IMG/VR virus record: IMGVR_UViG_3300025120_000639
Span: 1-21,947 of that record
Source of the DNA: a virus
Reading direction: 5' to 3' (one strand)
Length of the DNA stretch: 21,947 bases
Positions 5,548 to 13,147 of this stretch are shown in pieces. The translations under genes and the position numbers were made by a program. How positions within the stretch are numbered: the stretch's first letter is position 1; each line of letters begins with the position of its first letter. The notes under the pieces are model-generated. The model saw nothing but the letters and a program-made list of their open reading frames with translations. It did not search any database and had not been told where the DNA came from.

Positions 5548-5720
5548 TATTTTACCTCCGATTGTAGAATTAATGTTAAAATACCTGTTGAAATACCAAC
5601 AAGAGCCATTATAAAACCAACAAGGTAATTGTCAGCTTCTACAGCGCCAGTAGCAAGTATCATACTGAATATAAAAACGATACCAAAAAATATCGCCATA
5701 TTTTCTTTTATTTTCGTCAT
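5547..5720 (-). CDS. Small membrane protein, two transmembrane segments, 57 aa
   Basis: The protein has a short positive N-terminus (MTKIKEN), a hydrophobic segment at about residues 8-28 (AIFFGIVFIFSMILATGAV), a short acidic loop (EADN) and a second segment at about 32-54 (VGFIMALVGISTGILTLIL). It is predicted to sit in the inner membrane. The frame is open back to an ATG at 5750, which would add ten residues. I prefer 5720 because AAAGGA lies nine bases upstream, and because the promoter at 5760-5788 would leave almost no leader for the longer form. It is the first gene of the reverse island and is coupled to the next by TAATG. Possible roles include superinfection exclusion or lysis control; nothing in the sequence decides this. 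Confidence 0.65.
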   Translation of the reverse strand: MTKIKENMAIFFGIVFIFSMILATGAVEADNYLVGFIMALVGISTGILTLILQSEVK

Positions 5721-5759
5721 AGTGTTTTGTCCTTTTGTTTTTGTTGTCATTACTCGTAT

Positions 5760-5788
5760 ATCCTATAACAAATAAATAGGAAAGTCAA
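5760..5788 (-). promoter_or_regulatory. Sigma70-like promoter of the reverse-strand island
   Basis: On the reverse strand, TTGACT (5788-5783) and TAGGAT (5765-5760) are separated by 17 bases. This is a good match to host -35 and -10 boxes. Transcription would start near 5753, just upstream of the first gene, suggesting early expression by unmodified host RNA polymerase. Confidence 0.5.
5771..5778 (+). promoter_or_regulatory. Late-promoter-like box, one mismatch
   Basis: AATAAATA differs from TATAAATA at one base and lies 28 bases before the lipoprotein start at 5806, the same distance range as the exact boxes ahead of other genes. Confidence 0.3.
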
Positions 5789-5805
5789 CTAAAAAAAGCA
5801 AAAAA

Positions 5806-5985
5806 ATGAAGAAAAAAGCATTATTTTTACTAATTGTTCTGGTTTTGTTCACTTCCTGCTCAAGGAAAGTAGAAAAATGTAAATTTTCGCCAGATTTTGA
5901 GCTTTCAAACGAATCAATGAGCGAATCACTTGACGGAATTGTTCAAATTGAAAAATTACAAGCAAAAACACGTTGTAAATTCTAA
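5806..5985 (+). CDS. Small predicted lipoprotein, 59 aa
   Basis: The protein starts MKKKALFLLIVLVLF and continues TSCS: a positive start, a hydrophobic core and a cysteine at residue 18, which is a lipoprotein signal peptide (the lipobox is slightly unusual in having F at -3). The mature part is about 42 residues with two more cysteines (C25, C57) that could form a disulfide in the periplasm. It is divergent from the reverse island and followed by a late promoter box. Small outer-membrane lipoproteins in phages include outer spanins for lysis and superinfection-exclusion proteins. Either would fit; no inner spanin gene is seen next to it. The ribosome-binding site is A-rich and weak. Confidence 0.6.
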   Translation: MKKKALFLLIVLVLFTSCSRKVEKCKFSPDFELSNESMSESLDGIVQIEKLQAKTRCKF

Positions 5986-5993
5986 TATAAATA
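5986..5993 (+). promoter_or_regulatory. T4-type late promoter box
   Basis: Exact TATAAATA directly after the lipoprotein stop, 36 bases before the ATG at 6030. It should start the three-gene unit that ends with the PAAR protein. Confidence 0.65.
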
Positions 5994-6029
5994 GTATAAA
6001 AGAGTAAATTTTGAATATAGGATAAAAAA

Positions 6030-6287
6030 ATGGCAAAAATGAGAAAATATCTGTTTTGGAATGAAGCAGGCGAAGAAAAAGAAAAAGAATCAATGAGTTT
6101 AAAGAAGGCCGTAATGTCTGTACAAGGCGATTACAAAGATAGATTTATAAGTGTTGAATATATCACTAAAAAAGGCAAACAAATTAGTCAATCTATTCAA
6201 ATACCAATGGGAAGAAAGATTAGACAATCAATCGCTATAGAAAAAAAGAAAGCAGCTCTAAAAGCAGCTAGAGAAGCAGGTAGATAA
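6030..6287 (+). CDS. Hypothetical protein, 85 aa, first gene of PAAR operon
   Basis: I do not recognise this protein. It begins MAKMRKYLFWNEAGEE and has a central part with beta-like alternation (DRFISVEYITKKGKQ). It ends in a long, Ala- and Lys-rich helix (EKKKAALKAAREAGR). It is strongly charged, with no membrane segment. AGGAT lies eight to nine bases upstream of the ATG and a late promoter at 5986 precedes it. The stop overlaps the ATG of the next small gene (TAATG), which in turn overlaps the PAAR gene, so the three are probably translated in series. This suggests a role tied to the virion or to spike assembly, by context only. Confidence 0.65.
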   Translation: MAKMRKYLFWNEAGEEKEKESMSLKKAVMSVQGDYKDRFISVEYITKKGKQISQSIQIPMGRKIRQSIAIEKKKAALKAAREAGR

Positions 6288-6433
6288 TGGCAAAACTAGC
6301 AAAAAGTTTTGTTGCTCATCAAACTATGCCAAAAAAGACTTCTCAAGCGTCTAAAAAAGGTAAGTGTAAAATGAGTTCAATGAATAAACACAAAAAAAGA
6401 AGTCTAAAATTTTATAACGGTCAAGGTAAGTAA
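6287..6433 (+). CDS. Small basic protein, 48 aa
   Basis: This 48-residue gene sits exactly between two others. Its ATG overlaps the stop of the 85-residue gene and its stop (TAA 6431-6433) overlaps the ATG of the PAAR gene, both as TAATG. That exact fit is the main support for its being real. The protein is rich in lysine, has one cysteine, and ends KKRSLKFYNGQGK. I recognise no domain. It may assist or bind the spike tip, or simply couple translation of its neighbours. Confidence 0.65.
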   Translation: MAKLAKSFVAHQTMPKKTSQASKKGKCKMSSMNKHKKRSLKFYNGQGK

Positions 6434-6732
6434 TGCCAGCCGCTTGTAGAAAAGGTGATAGTTTATCAACAGGTCATATTTGTAGTTCAACCACTACATT
6501 AACAACACCTGCTCAATCTACCGTATTTGCTAATAGTTTACTAATGGCAAGAATAACAGATAAGACGGTACCTCACCCTTTTCCACCAAACCCTCCTTGT
6601 GCTAATCACGTGGCACAAGTAAACGCTGGTTCTTCAACGGTATTCGTAGAGGGCTTAGCATTAGCAAGAATAGGCGATAGTGCTGACGCTGGAGCAATGA
6701 CTTCAGGTTCTTCTAACGTATTCTCTGGATAG
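6433..6732 (+). CDS. PAAR-domain spike tip protein, gp5.4-like
   Basis: At 99 residues it matches the length of T4 gp5.4 (97) and has the PAAR layout: an early RKGD and TGH, a central HPFPPNPPC segment, and a late AxxGDSADAG followed by SGSSNVFSG. Candidate zinc ligands are H15, H48, C56 and H59. PAAR proteins form a cone that caps the beta-helix of gp5 or VgrG and sharpens the membrane-piercing tip. The partner is the spike at 805-1896, about 4.5 kb upstream, separated by the accessory genes and the reverse island. It is the last of three overlapping genes under the late promoter at 5986. Confidence 0.9.
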   Translation: MPAACRKGDSLSTGHICSSTTTLTTPAQSTVFANSLLMARITDKTVPHPFPPNPPCANHVAQVNAGSSTVFVEGLALARIGDSADAGAMTSGSSNVFSG

Positions 6733-6735
6733 TCT

Positions 6736-6743
6736 TATAAATA
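6736..6743 (+). promoter_or_regulatory. T4-type late promoter box close to the gp25 start
   Basis: Exact TATAAATA ending nine bases before the gp25 ATG at 6753. The expected start near 6749 would leave a leader of about four bases, so the transcript would be nearly leaderless for gp25, or serve mainly gp6 and later genes. Confidence 0.55.
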
Positions 6744-6752
6744 TTAGGTGTT

Positions 6753-7181
6753 ATGCCAAGTTATAGTGTAGAAAACGTATCAAATAAAAGTAAAAGAACA
6801 AGTCGGATTTACAAAGACTTGGATTTAGACTTTGGTCGTAACACTACAACTAATGATGTTAACAAATTGACAGATGTTGAAGCAGTGAAAAGATCAGTTC
6901 GTAATTTAATCAATACTAGTCATTATGAGAGACCTTTTCATCCTGAAATAGGATGTGGTATTAGAGGATTATTATTTGAACCGATAACACCTTTAACGTC
7001 TTTAAATTTACAAAGAAAAGTTGAAGAAGTTTTAACAAATTTTGAGCCTAGAATTAGATTAGTTCAAGTTCTATCTCGGCCAAATGCTGACTTAAATCGT
7101 TATTCATTAAGAATATCTTTTTATGTAATTGGCTCAACTTTACCTGTAACAGTAGAAACTTTTTTAGAAAGATTAAGATAA
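6753..7181 (+). CDS. 25: Baseplate wedge protein gp25
   Basis: The 142-residue protein (T4 gp25 has 132) carries the gp25 core: AVKRSVRNLINTSHYERPFHPE, then GCGIRGLLFEP and a long helix (LQRKVEEVLTNFEPRI), ending in beta strands. gp25 is a small, very conserved wedge protein shared by myophages and type VI secretion systems. It helps tie the wedges to the hub and takes part in starting sheath polymerisation. It is followed after one base by gp6, its usual neighbour in marine T4-like phages and its partner in the wedge. The ribosome-binding site (TTAGGTG) is close to the ATG. Confidence 0.93.
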   Translation: MPSYSVENVSNKSKRTSRIYKDLDLDFGRNTTTNDVNKLTDVEAVKRSVRNLINTSHYERPFHPEIGCGIRGLLFEPITPLTSLNLQRKVEEVLTNFEPRIRLVQVLSRPNADLNRYSLRISFYVIGSTLPVTVETFLERLR

Positions 7182-7182
7182 T

Positions 7183-9045
7183 ATGGCCAGCAATAAATTA
7201 GAAGTATCAGAATTAGATTTTGACGCAATAAAACTAAATCTAAAAACATTTTTACAGAATCAATCAGAGTTCCAAGATTATGATTTTGAAGGATCAGGTT
7301 TTGCTGTACTATTAGATTTACTCGCATACAATACACACTACCTAGGTTTCAATGCTAATATGTTAGCAAATGAAATGTACCTAGACTCAGCAGATATTAG
7401 AAAAAATATTGTATCATTAGCAAAGATGTTAGGTTACACACCAACATCATCAAAAGCTCCTTCAGCTTTACTTGATGTAACAATGAATAATGTAACAGGC
7501 ACTCCTGCTACAATCACGGCCGCTAAAGGCACAGTTTTTACAACAACAGTTGATGGCACTTCTTATCAATTTGTTACAAATGCTGAAACAACAATTTCAC
7601 CGTCAGAGGGTGTTTATCAATTTCAAAGTTTACAAGTTTTTGAAGGCACTTTAGTTACTTTTAAATATACAGTTGATAGTTCAGATGTTGACCAAAGATT
7701 TATTATACCTTCAATAAATGCTGACACAACAACATTAAAAGTTTCAGTTCAAAGCTCAGCAAACGATACAACTACAAACACTTATTCAAAGGCTACAAGT
7801 TTTACAAGTTTAAATAGTGAAAGTAAAGTTTACTTTTTACAAGAAAGTGATGAAGGCAAATTTGAAGTTTATTTTGGTGATGGTATTATAGGCCAATCTT
7901 TAACAGATGGTAATATTGTACTTTTAGAATATGTTGTGACTAACAAAACGGAGGCCAATGGTGCTTCTGCTTTTACTTTATCAGGAACAATTGATGGATT
8001 TTCAGATGTTTCAATTTCAACATCTTCAAATGCTCAAGGCGGTTCAGAACCACAAACAAAAGAGTCAATTAGATTTAACGCTCCTTTACAATACTCAGCA
8101 CAAGACAGAGCAGTTACTACAAGTGATTATGAAACAAAAATTTTAGAATTATATCCTAATGCTCAGGCCGTTTCAGCTTGGGGTGGAGAAGATGAAGAAA
8201 CACCAGTTTATGGTACGGTAAAAATTTCAATTAAGGCTGCTTCAGGTTCTACTTTAACAAATGCTACTAAACTTGATTTAGTAACACAATTAAAAAAATT
8301 CAATGTTGCTTCTGTAACACCTGAAATAGTTGATCCAGAAACAACAAAAATACTATTAACAAGTAATGTTAAGTATGACACTAATGCTACAATAAAAACA
8401 ACAGATACTATTAAGTCTGATATTTTAACTACTGTAACAAATTTTAGTACAGTAAATTTACAAAAATTTGATAATGTTTTTAGATACTCTAAACTATCAA
8501 AAGCAATTGATGATACTGATACATCAATACTATCAAACATAACAACTTTAAAAATTAGAAAAGAGTTTACACCAACTTTATCTAGTTCAACATTATATAA
8601 TGTTTACTTTAGAAATACTTTGTACAATCCACACTCTGGACACAATACAGCTGCTGGTGGTATTTTAGAATCATCAGGATTTAAAGTAGATGGCGACACA
8701 ATAAACGAAATGTTTTTAGATGATGACGGTCAAGGTAATGTTAGAAGATATTATGTAGTTTCTGGTGTTAGAACATACTCTAACAGCACACAAGGTACAA
8801 TTAATTATACTACTGGTCAAATTACTCTTAATTCTTTAAACATAGCTTCTATATCAAACATAAGAGGCTCAGCTTCAACAGTTGTTGAGTTAACAGTAAA
8901 ACCAAATTCAAATGATGTTGTACCTGTAAGAAATCAAATATTAGAAATTGATACTGCTAATTCATCAATTACTGTAACTGCTGACTCGTTTGTTGGAGGT
9001 TCTGCTGACGCTGGCGTAGGATACACAACGACAAGTAGTTACTAA
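7183..9045 (+). CDS. 6: Baseplate wedge protein gp6 (baseplate J-like)
   Basis: At 620 residues it compares well with T4 gp6 (660). Residues about 13-70 hold the conserved start of the family: FDAIKLNLKTFLQNQ, then FEGSGFAVLLDLLAYN and LANEMYLDSA. Residues about 297-350 show the baseplate J-type core, with the RAVTTSDYE motif typical of the family. gp6 forms the inner ring of the baseplate and pairs with gp7 in each wedge. It starts one base after gp25 ends, and its stop overlaps the next ATG (TAATG), so gp25, gp6 and gp7-like are one translational run. Confidence 0.93.
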   Translation: MASNKLEVSELDFDAIKLNLKTFLQNQSEFQDYDFEGSGFAVLLDLLAYNTHYLGFNANMLANEMYLDSADIRKNIVSLAKMLGYTPTSSKAPSALLDVTMNNVTGTPATITAAKGTVFTTTVDGTSYQFVTNAETTISPSEGVYQFQSLQVFEGTLVTFKYTVDSSDVDQRFIIPSINADTTTLKVSVQSSANDTTTNTYSKATSFTSLNSESKVYFLQESDEGKFEVYFGDGIIGQSLTDGNIVLLEYVVTNKTEANGASAFTLSGTIDGFSDVSISTSSNAQGGSEPQTKESIRFNAPLQYSAQDRAVTTSDYETKILELYPNAQAVSAWGGEDEETPVYGTVKISIKAASGSTLTNATKLDLVTQLKKFNVASVTPEIVDPETTKILLTSNVKYDTNATIKTTDTIKSDILTTVTNFSTVNLQKFDNVFRYSKLSKAIDDTDTSILSNITTLKIRKEFTPTLSSSTLYNVYFRNTLYNPHSGHNTAAGGILESSGFKVDGDTINEMFLDDDGQGNVRRYYVVSGVRTYSNSTQGTINYTTGQITLNSLNIASISNIRGSASTVVELTVKPNSNDVVPVRNQILEIDTANSSITVTADSFVGGSADAGVGYTTTSSY

Positions 9046-11639
9046 TGGCCAATTTTAAAGATAAATTATCCTTACTCATAGAAAAACAAGCTCCTGAGTT
9101 TGTTTTATCCGATCACCCTAAATTTTTAGAGTTTATTAAAAGTTATTATACATTTATGGAATCGGCAGAAATGTCCGTTACAAGTATTGAATCAACAGAT
9201 GGTATTACACTAGAAACAGAAACAGCTCAAGATAATAAGTTAATATTAGACGCTTCTCGTTTAGATACTGATAGAACACAATTAGACGCTGGTGATAAAA
9301 TTATTTTAGAAGATACATCTTTTGGTAAGTTTACTAGAGGTGAAGTAATTACAGGTGCCACTTCAGGTGCCACATCAACCGTATTAACCGAAGACTTAAC
9401 AAACAATAGATTATTCATATCAGCACAAGATAAATTTGTTATGAATGAAATTGTAACTGGTGCTAGTTCAGGTGCTCAAGCAGTTATTAATAATTACAAA
9501 CCTAATCCTGTTACTAACATACAAGAGTTATTAAACTTTCGTGATCCTGATAAAGCTATATCAAACTTCTTAACAAAATTTAGAACAGAATTTTTAAATA
9601 CTTTACCTGAAACATTAGCAACTGGTTTAAGTAAAAGAAATTTAATTAAAAATATAAAAACACTTTACAGATCAAAAGGTACTTCCAGAGGCCACGAATT
9701 ATTTTTTAGATTGTTATTTAACGAAAGCGCTGAAGTAATTTATCCTAGAGAACAAATGTTAAGAGCTTCAGATGGACAATTTGATACTAGAAAAATTATG
9801 AGGGCTATACAATCAACAGCTCAATCATTAACAGGTGATACAACAGATTTAATTGGCCGAACAATAACAGGTGAAACCTCAGAAGCAACTGCTATTATTG
9901 AAAACGTATTTAAATTTCAAATAGGCGAAAATCTTGTTACAGAATTTATTTTAAATGAAGATACTATTGTAGGTACTTTTCAAATAGATGAAATCATACG
10001 AGGTACAGAAACAGATGAATCAGATGTTTTTATTAAGGCAACTGTTACAGGAATACCAAGTGTAATTTCAATTACAAATGATGGTGCTTTATATACAACT
10101 GGCGAGGCATTAGGTATTTCAGGTGGTGGATCAGGTGCTTCAATTAACATTGATGATATTGGTCGTGGCTCTCTTTCACAAATTTTTGTAGATAGTGCTG
10201 GATCAGGTTATTCAATTGGTGATGATATAGTTTTTAATAATACAGATACAGGTGGTGGTTCTGCTCAGGCAAAAGTTTCACTTGTAAATGGTGGTATTGT
10301 GGCCGAAGAAGGCACAACTAATATGACAGAGGGTATAGATCATTTAGTTTTAGAAGATGAAACTCAAAGAGGCGATCCTTTTACAGGTAATAAAATTGTA
10401 CAAGAATCTGGATCAGGCTCAGGCGATATTACAGATATTAGAATTATAAATGGTGGTAATAATTATGGTTCTTTACCAACAGCTACTATTACAAGTGAAG
10501 GCTCAAGTGCTACAATAAAAGTTTTTGGTCCTGAAATTGGCAGAGTTCAATCAACAAAAATTATTGAATCAGGTGCTGAACATCAACAGTCACCATCTCC
10601 ACCTACATTATCGTTAAGATCAAAACTTGTTGTAACAGGTGTTTCTGGTACTTTTGTAACAAGTGATACTGTATCAGGAATTAGTGATGACGGTTCAACA
10701 ACCGTTTCAGGTACTTTTGTTTCTTTAGATACTGACAGAGGTTTAATGACTTTAAGTGATGTGACAGGTAACTTTGGTACAGACGTTACAGTTACAGGCT
10801 CAGGTTCAACGGCAACCGCTACAGTTAAAGCAGGTAGTTTAGCAACTGCCACAACCACGGTTTCAGCAGTAGCAACTACTTCAGGTTCATTTTTAAATGA
10901 AGATGGCCACATTTCAGAAACAACAATGAGAATACAAGATAGTTTATACTATCAGGATTATTCTTATGTAATTAAAGTAGGTAGATCAATTGCTGACTGG
11001 AGAGATAGTTTTAAAAAGACAATGCACGGTGCTGGTTTTTATTTTACAGGTCAAGTAAACATAGCTTCACAAGTTAATAACAGAATTAGAAGCTTTACAG
11101 GTGTTAATTCTAGTGTTGATTATGATGGCGTGGCACTAATAATTAATACACTATTCTCTACAATATTTGGTAGAAGATTAGGAACAGAAACAGATGGTAC
11201 ATCATTAAGAGGCAGTCCACAGGCTGGTGTTGATCCAGACTTTAATGATAGCACAACTGAACACTTTACTACAAATACAAGGGATGTTACGTTAAAACAG
11301 GCTATCACTTTAAAATTTGATACTAGACAAACACACACTATTAGAGAAAACACAACTAGATTTGGTGTTGTAGTGGCAGGCCCTCGTATGAGAAGTATTA
11401 ATAGATTTTACAGATTGTATAGTGGAAGTAGCTTTCCACAAACAGGAGCCGTTGGTGCTGATAGTACCACAACATCATATATACAACCATTAACTCTGGC
11501 AGACTGGAATCAGCACAAAGTTATTGGCACACAATTAGATAGTGTTGACGGTACTACTGTTCAATTTGGAGAGATAAACACACCGACACTAAAGACTTAT
11601 TTAGCTTTTCCAACGGAAATTACAATAAGCTATAGTTAA
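9045..11639 (+). CDS. Baseplate wedge protein, gp7-like, 864 aa
   Basis: The N-terminal 70 residues (FKDKLSLLIEKQAPEFV, then FLEFIKSYYTFME) and a segment at about 207-224 (LYRSKGTSRGHELFFRLLF) match the pattern of tail protein I and T4 gp7-type wedge proteins, where YRxKGT is a hallmark. The middle is built of beta repeats of two kinds: GEVITGATSGA-like units at about residues 98-155 and 265-300, and GSGYSIGDDI-like units at about 345-490. The C-terminal part (DWRDSFKKTMHGAGFYFTGQV) is conserved-looking and may contact fibres. T4 gp7 has 1032 residues. Position directly after gp6 supports the wedge role; the exact equivalence to gp7 is inferred. Confidence 0.78.
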   Translation: MANFKDKLSLLIEKQAPEFVLSDHPKFLEFIKSYYTFMESAEMSVTSIESTDGITLETETAQDNKLILDASRLDTDRTQLDAGDKIILEDTSFGKFTRGEVITGATSGATSTVLTEDLTNNRLFISAQDKFVMNEIVTGASSGAQAVINNYKPNPVTNIQELLNFRDPDKAISNFLTKFRTEFLNTLPETLATGLSKRNLIKNIKTLYRSKGTSRGHELFFRLLFNESAEVIYPREQMLRASDGQFDTRKIMRAIQSTAQSLTGDTTDLIGRTITGETSEATAIIENVFKFQIGENLVTEFILNEDTIVGTFQIDEIIRGTETDESDVFIKATVTGIPSVISITNDGALYTTGEALGISGGGSGASINIDDIGRGSLSQIFVDSAGSGYSIGDDIVFNNTDTGGGSAQAKVSLVNGGIVAEEGTTNMTEGIDHLVLEDETQRGDPFTGNKIVQESGSGSGDITDIRIINGGNNYGSLPTATITSEGSSATIKVFGPEIGRVQSTKIIESGAEHQQSPSPPTLSLRSKLVVTGVSGTFVTSDTVSGISDDGSTTVSGTFVSLDTDRGLMTLSDVTGNFGTDVTVTGSGSTATATVKAGSLATATTTVSAVATTSGSFLNEDGHISETTMRIQDSLYYQDYSYVIKVGRSIADWRDSFKKTMHGAGFYFTGQVNIASQVNNRIRSFTGVNSSVDYDGVALIINTLFSTIFGRRLGTETDGTSLRGSPQAGVDPDFNDSTTEHFTTNTRDVTLKQAITLKFDTRQTHTIRENTTRFGVVVAGPRMRSINRFYRLYSGSSFPQTGAVGADSTTTSYIQPLTLADWNQHKVIGTQLDSVDGTTVQFGEINTPTLKTYLAFPTEITISYS

Positions 11640-11643
11640 GAGG

Positions 11644-11657
11644 TATAAATATAAATA
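11644..11657 (+). promoter_or_regulatory. Two overlapping T4-type late promoter boxes
   Basis: TATAAATA occurs at 11644-11651 and again at 11650-11657, sharing two bases. The gp8 ATG is at 11674 with AAAGGA before it. Two start points six bases apart could raise gp8 and downstream output. Confidence 0.7.
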
Positions 11658-11673
11658 GATTAAAAAGGAATTT

Positions 11674-13137
11674 ATGGCAGCAATAATAACAAACAAATTT
11701 AGAATCCACAACCAAGAGCAATTTGTGGAATCTTTTTCAGAATCTTCAGCTAATGTCTATTACTTGGGCATAGGAAGACCACAAGCATTTACAACACAAA
11801 CAAGAGGTGATAGCCGTACAGAATATCAAGGTTCTGATAGTGCTCCACCAACACCAATTGATTCAAACTACGAAGAATTTAATACTTTTAACGAATTATT
11901 AGCTGCTAAAAAGGTTACAAGTACAGATTCATCTATTGTAGTTCCTAGAAGAAATTGGGCAACAGGTACAACATACGATTATTACAGACACGACTATGGT
12001 CATTTTGTAACTGGTTCAACTTCAAGTGTTCAAACAGCTTCTAGTGGTGCTACAACTTTATTTGATTCAAACTTTTATGTATTAACAGATGACTTTAATG
12101 TTTACAAATGTTTAGAAAATGATGGCGATACTGCTTCTACGGTAAAACCAACAGGCACGTCAACATCTATTTTATCAACAGGAGACGGTTATAAATGGAA
12201 ATATATGTACACATTAACAGCTGCTCAAAGAACAAACTTTTTATCTACTGATTTTATGGCTGTTGCTACAGATTCAACGGTGGCTGCCGCTGCTGTAGAT
12301 GGCGCTGTAAATCAAGTTAGAATTAAAACTGCCGGTTCAGGTGGTACAAATGGTTCACACACAGGTGTTGCTATTAGAGGAGATGGTTCAAGTGGCGCAG
12401 CTACGGTAACAATCTCAGGTGGTGCTGTGTCAGCAGTTACGGTAACTACACCAGGAACAGGATATACTTTTGGTTATATTAGAGTTGCTGATATTAATAC
12501 TGCTGGCGGTAGTTCATTATCTGGTTCAGAGTTAGATGTAATTATAGAACCAAAAGGTGGTCACGGTAAAAATGCTATAGAAGAATTAGGCGGATTTTTT
12601 GTAATGTTAAATACAAACTTTGAAGCTGGTGAAACTTCAAACACAGGTGACTTCACAACATCAAACGATTTTAGAAAAGTTGTTTTAATGAGAGATATTT
12701 TATCAGGCGGTTCAGCTGCTAGTGCTACTACATTAAGAGGCACAAAAGCAGTATTAGTAACATCACCATCAGGAACATTTACAGCAGATGAAGAAATAAA
12801 TCAAGCTTCAACAGGCGCAGTAGGTAAAGTTGTTGAATGGGATAGTTCAAACAATATTTTATATTATATTCAAACAAGATTTAATGATGAGGGCGTTGAT
12901 AGTAATGGTAACTTAACGGCCTTTTCAGGAGCAAATGCTATATCTGGTCAAAGTTCAAGTGCTTCGGCCACACCATCAACTTCATCAACAACTGTTGATA
13001 GTGTAGTATTTTCTAGTGGATATAATTCAGGTGAGATTGACGCTGACACAGGTGACGTGATGTATATAGAAAATAGATCACCAATAACTAGAGCAGCAGA
13101 TCAAACTGAAAACGTTAAACTGATTATTGAATTTTAG
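11674..13137 (+). CDS. 8: Baseplate wedge protein gp8, enlarged
   Basis: The N-terminus (MAAIITNKFRIHNQEQF) and the segment FYVLTDDFNVYKCLEN at about residue 133, followed by KPTGTS and DGYKWKYMYTL near 171, are typical of gp8. The protein forms a dimer in each wedge and links the inner wedge to fibre-side proteins. At 487 residues it is longer than T4 gp8 (334). The extra length is beta-repeat sequence: a GTGYTFGYIRV-type unit near residues 220-275 and an ADEEINQASTGAVG-type unit near 370-385, also found in the neighbouring large proteins. It has its own doubled late promoter and an AAAGGA ribosome-binding site. Confidence 0.88.
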   Translation: MAAIITNKFRIHNQEQFVESFSESSANVYYLGIGRPQAFTTQTRGDSRTEYQGSDSAPPTPIDSNYEEFNTFNELLAAKKVTSTDSSIVVPRRNWATGTTYDYYRHDYGHFVTGSTSSVQTASSGATTLFDSNFYVLTDDFNVYKCLENDGDTASTVKPTGTSTSILSTGDGYKWKYMYTLTAAQRTNFLSTDFMAVATDSTVAAAAVDGAVNQVRIKTAGSGGTNGSHTGVAIRGDGSSGAATVTISGGAVSAVTVTTPGTGYTFGYIRVADINTAGGSSLSGSELDVIIEPKGGHGKNAIEELGGFFVMLNTNFEAGETSNTGDFTTSNDFRKVVLMRDILSGGSAASATTLRGTKAVLVTSPSGTFTADEEINQASTGAVGKVVEWDSSNNILYYIQTRFNDEGVDSNGNLTAFSGANAISGQSSSASATPSTSSTTVDSVVFSSGYNSGEIDADTGDVMYIENRSPITRAADQTENVKLIIEF

Positions 13138-13147
13138 AGGGAAATAA

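Noticed and set aside
5721-5750. Longer start (ATG 5750) for the small membrane protein
   Set aside because: The promoter at 5760-5788 would leave almost no leader, and the ATG at 5720 has a good AAAGGA site.
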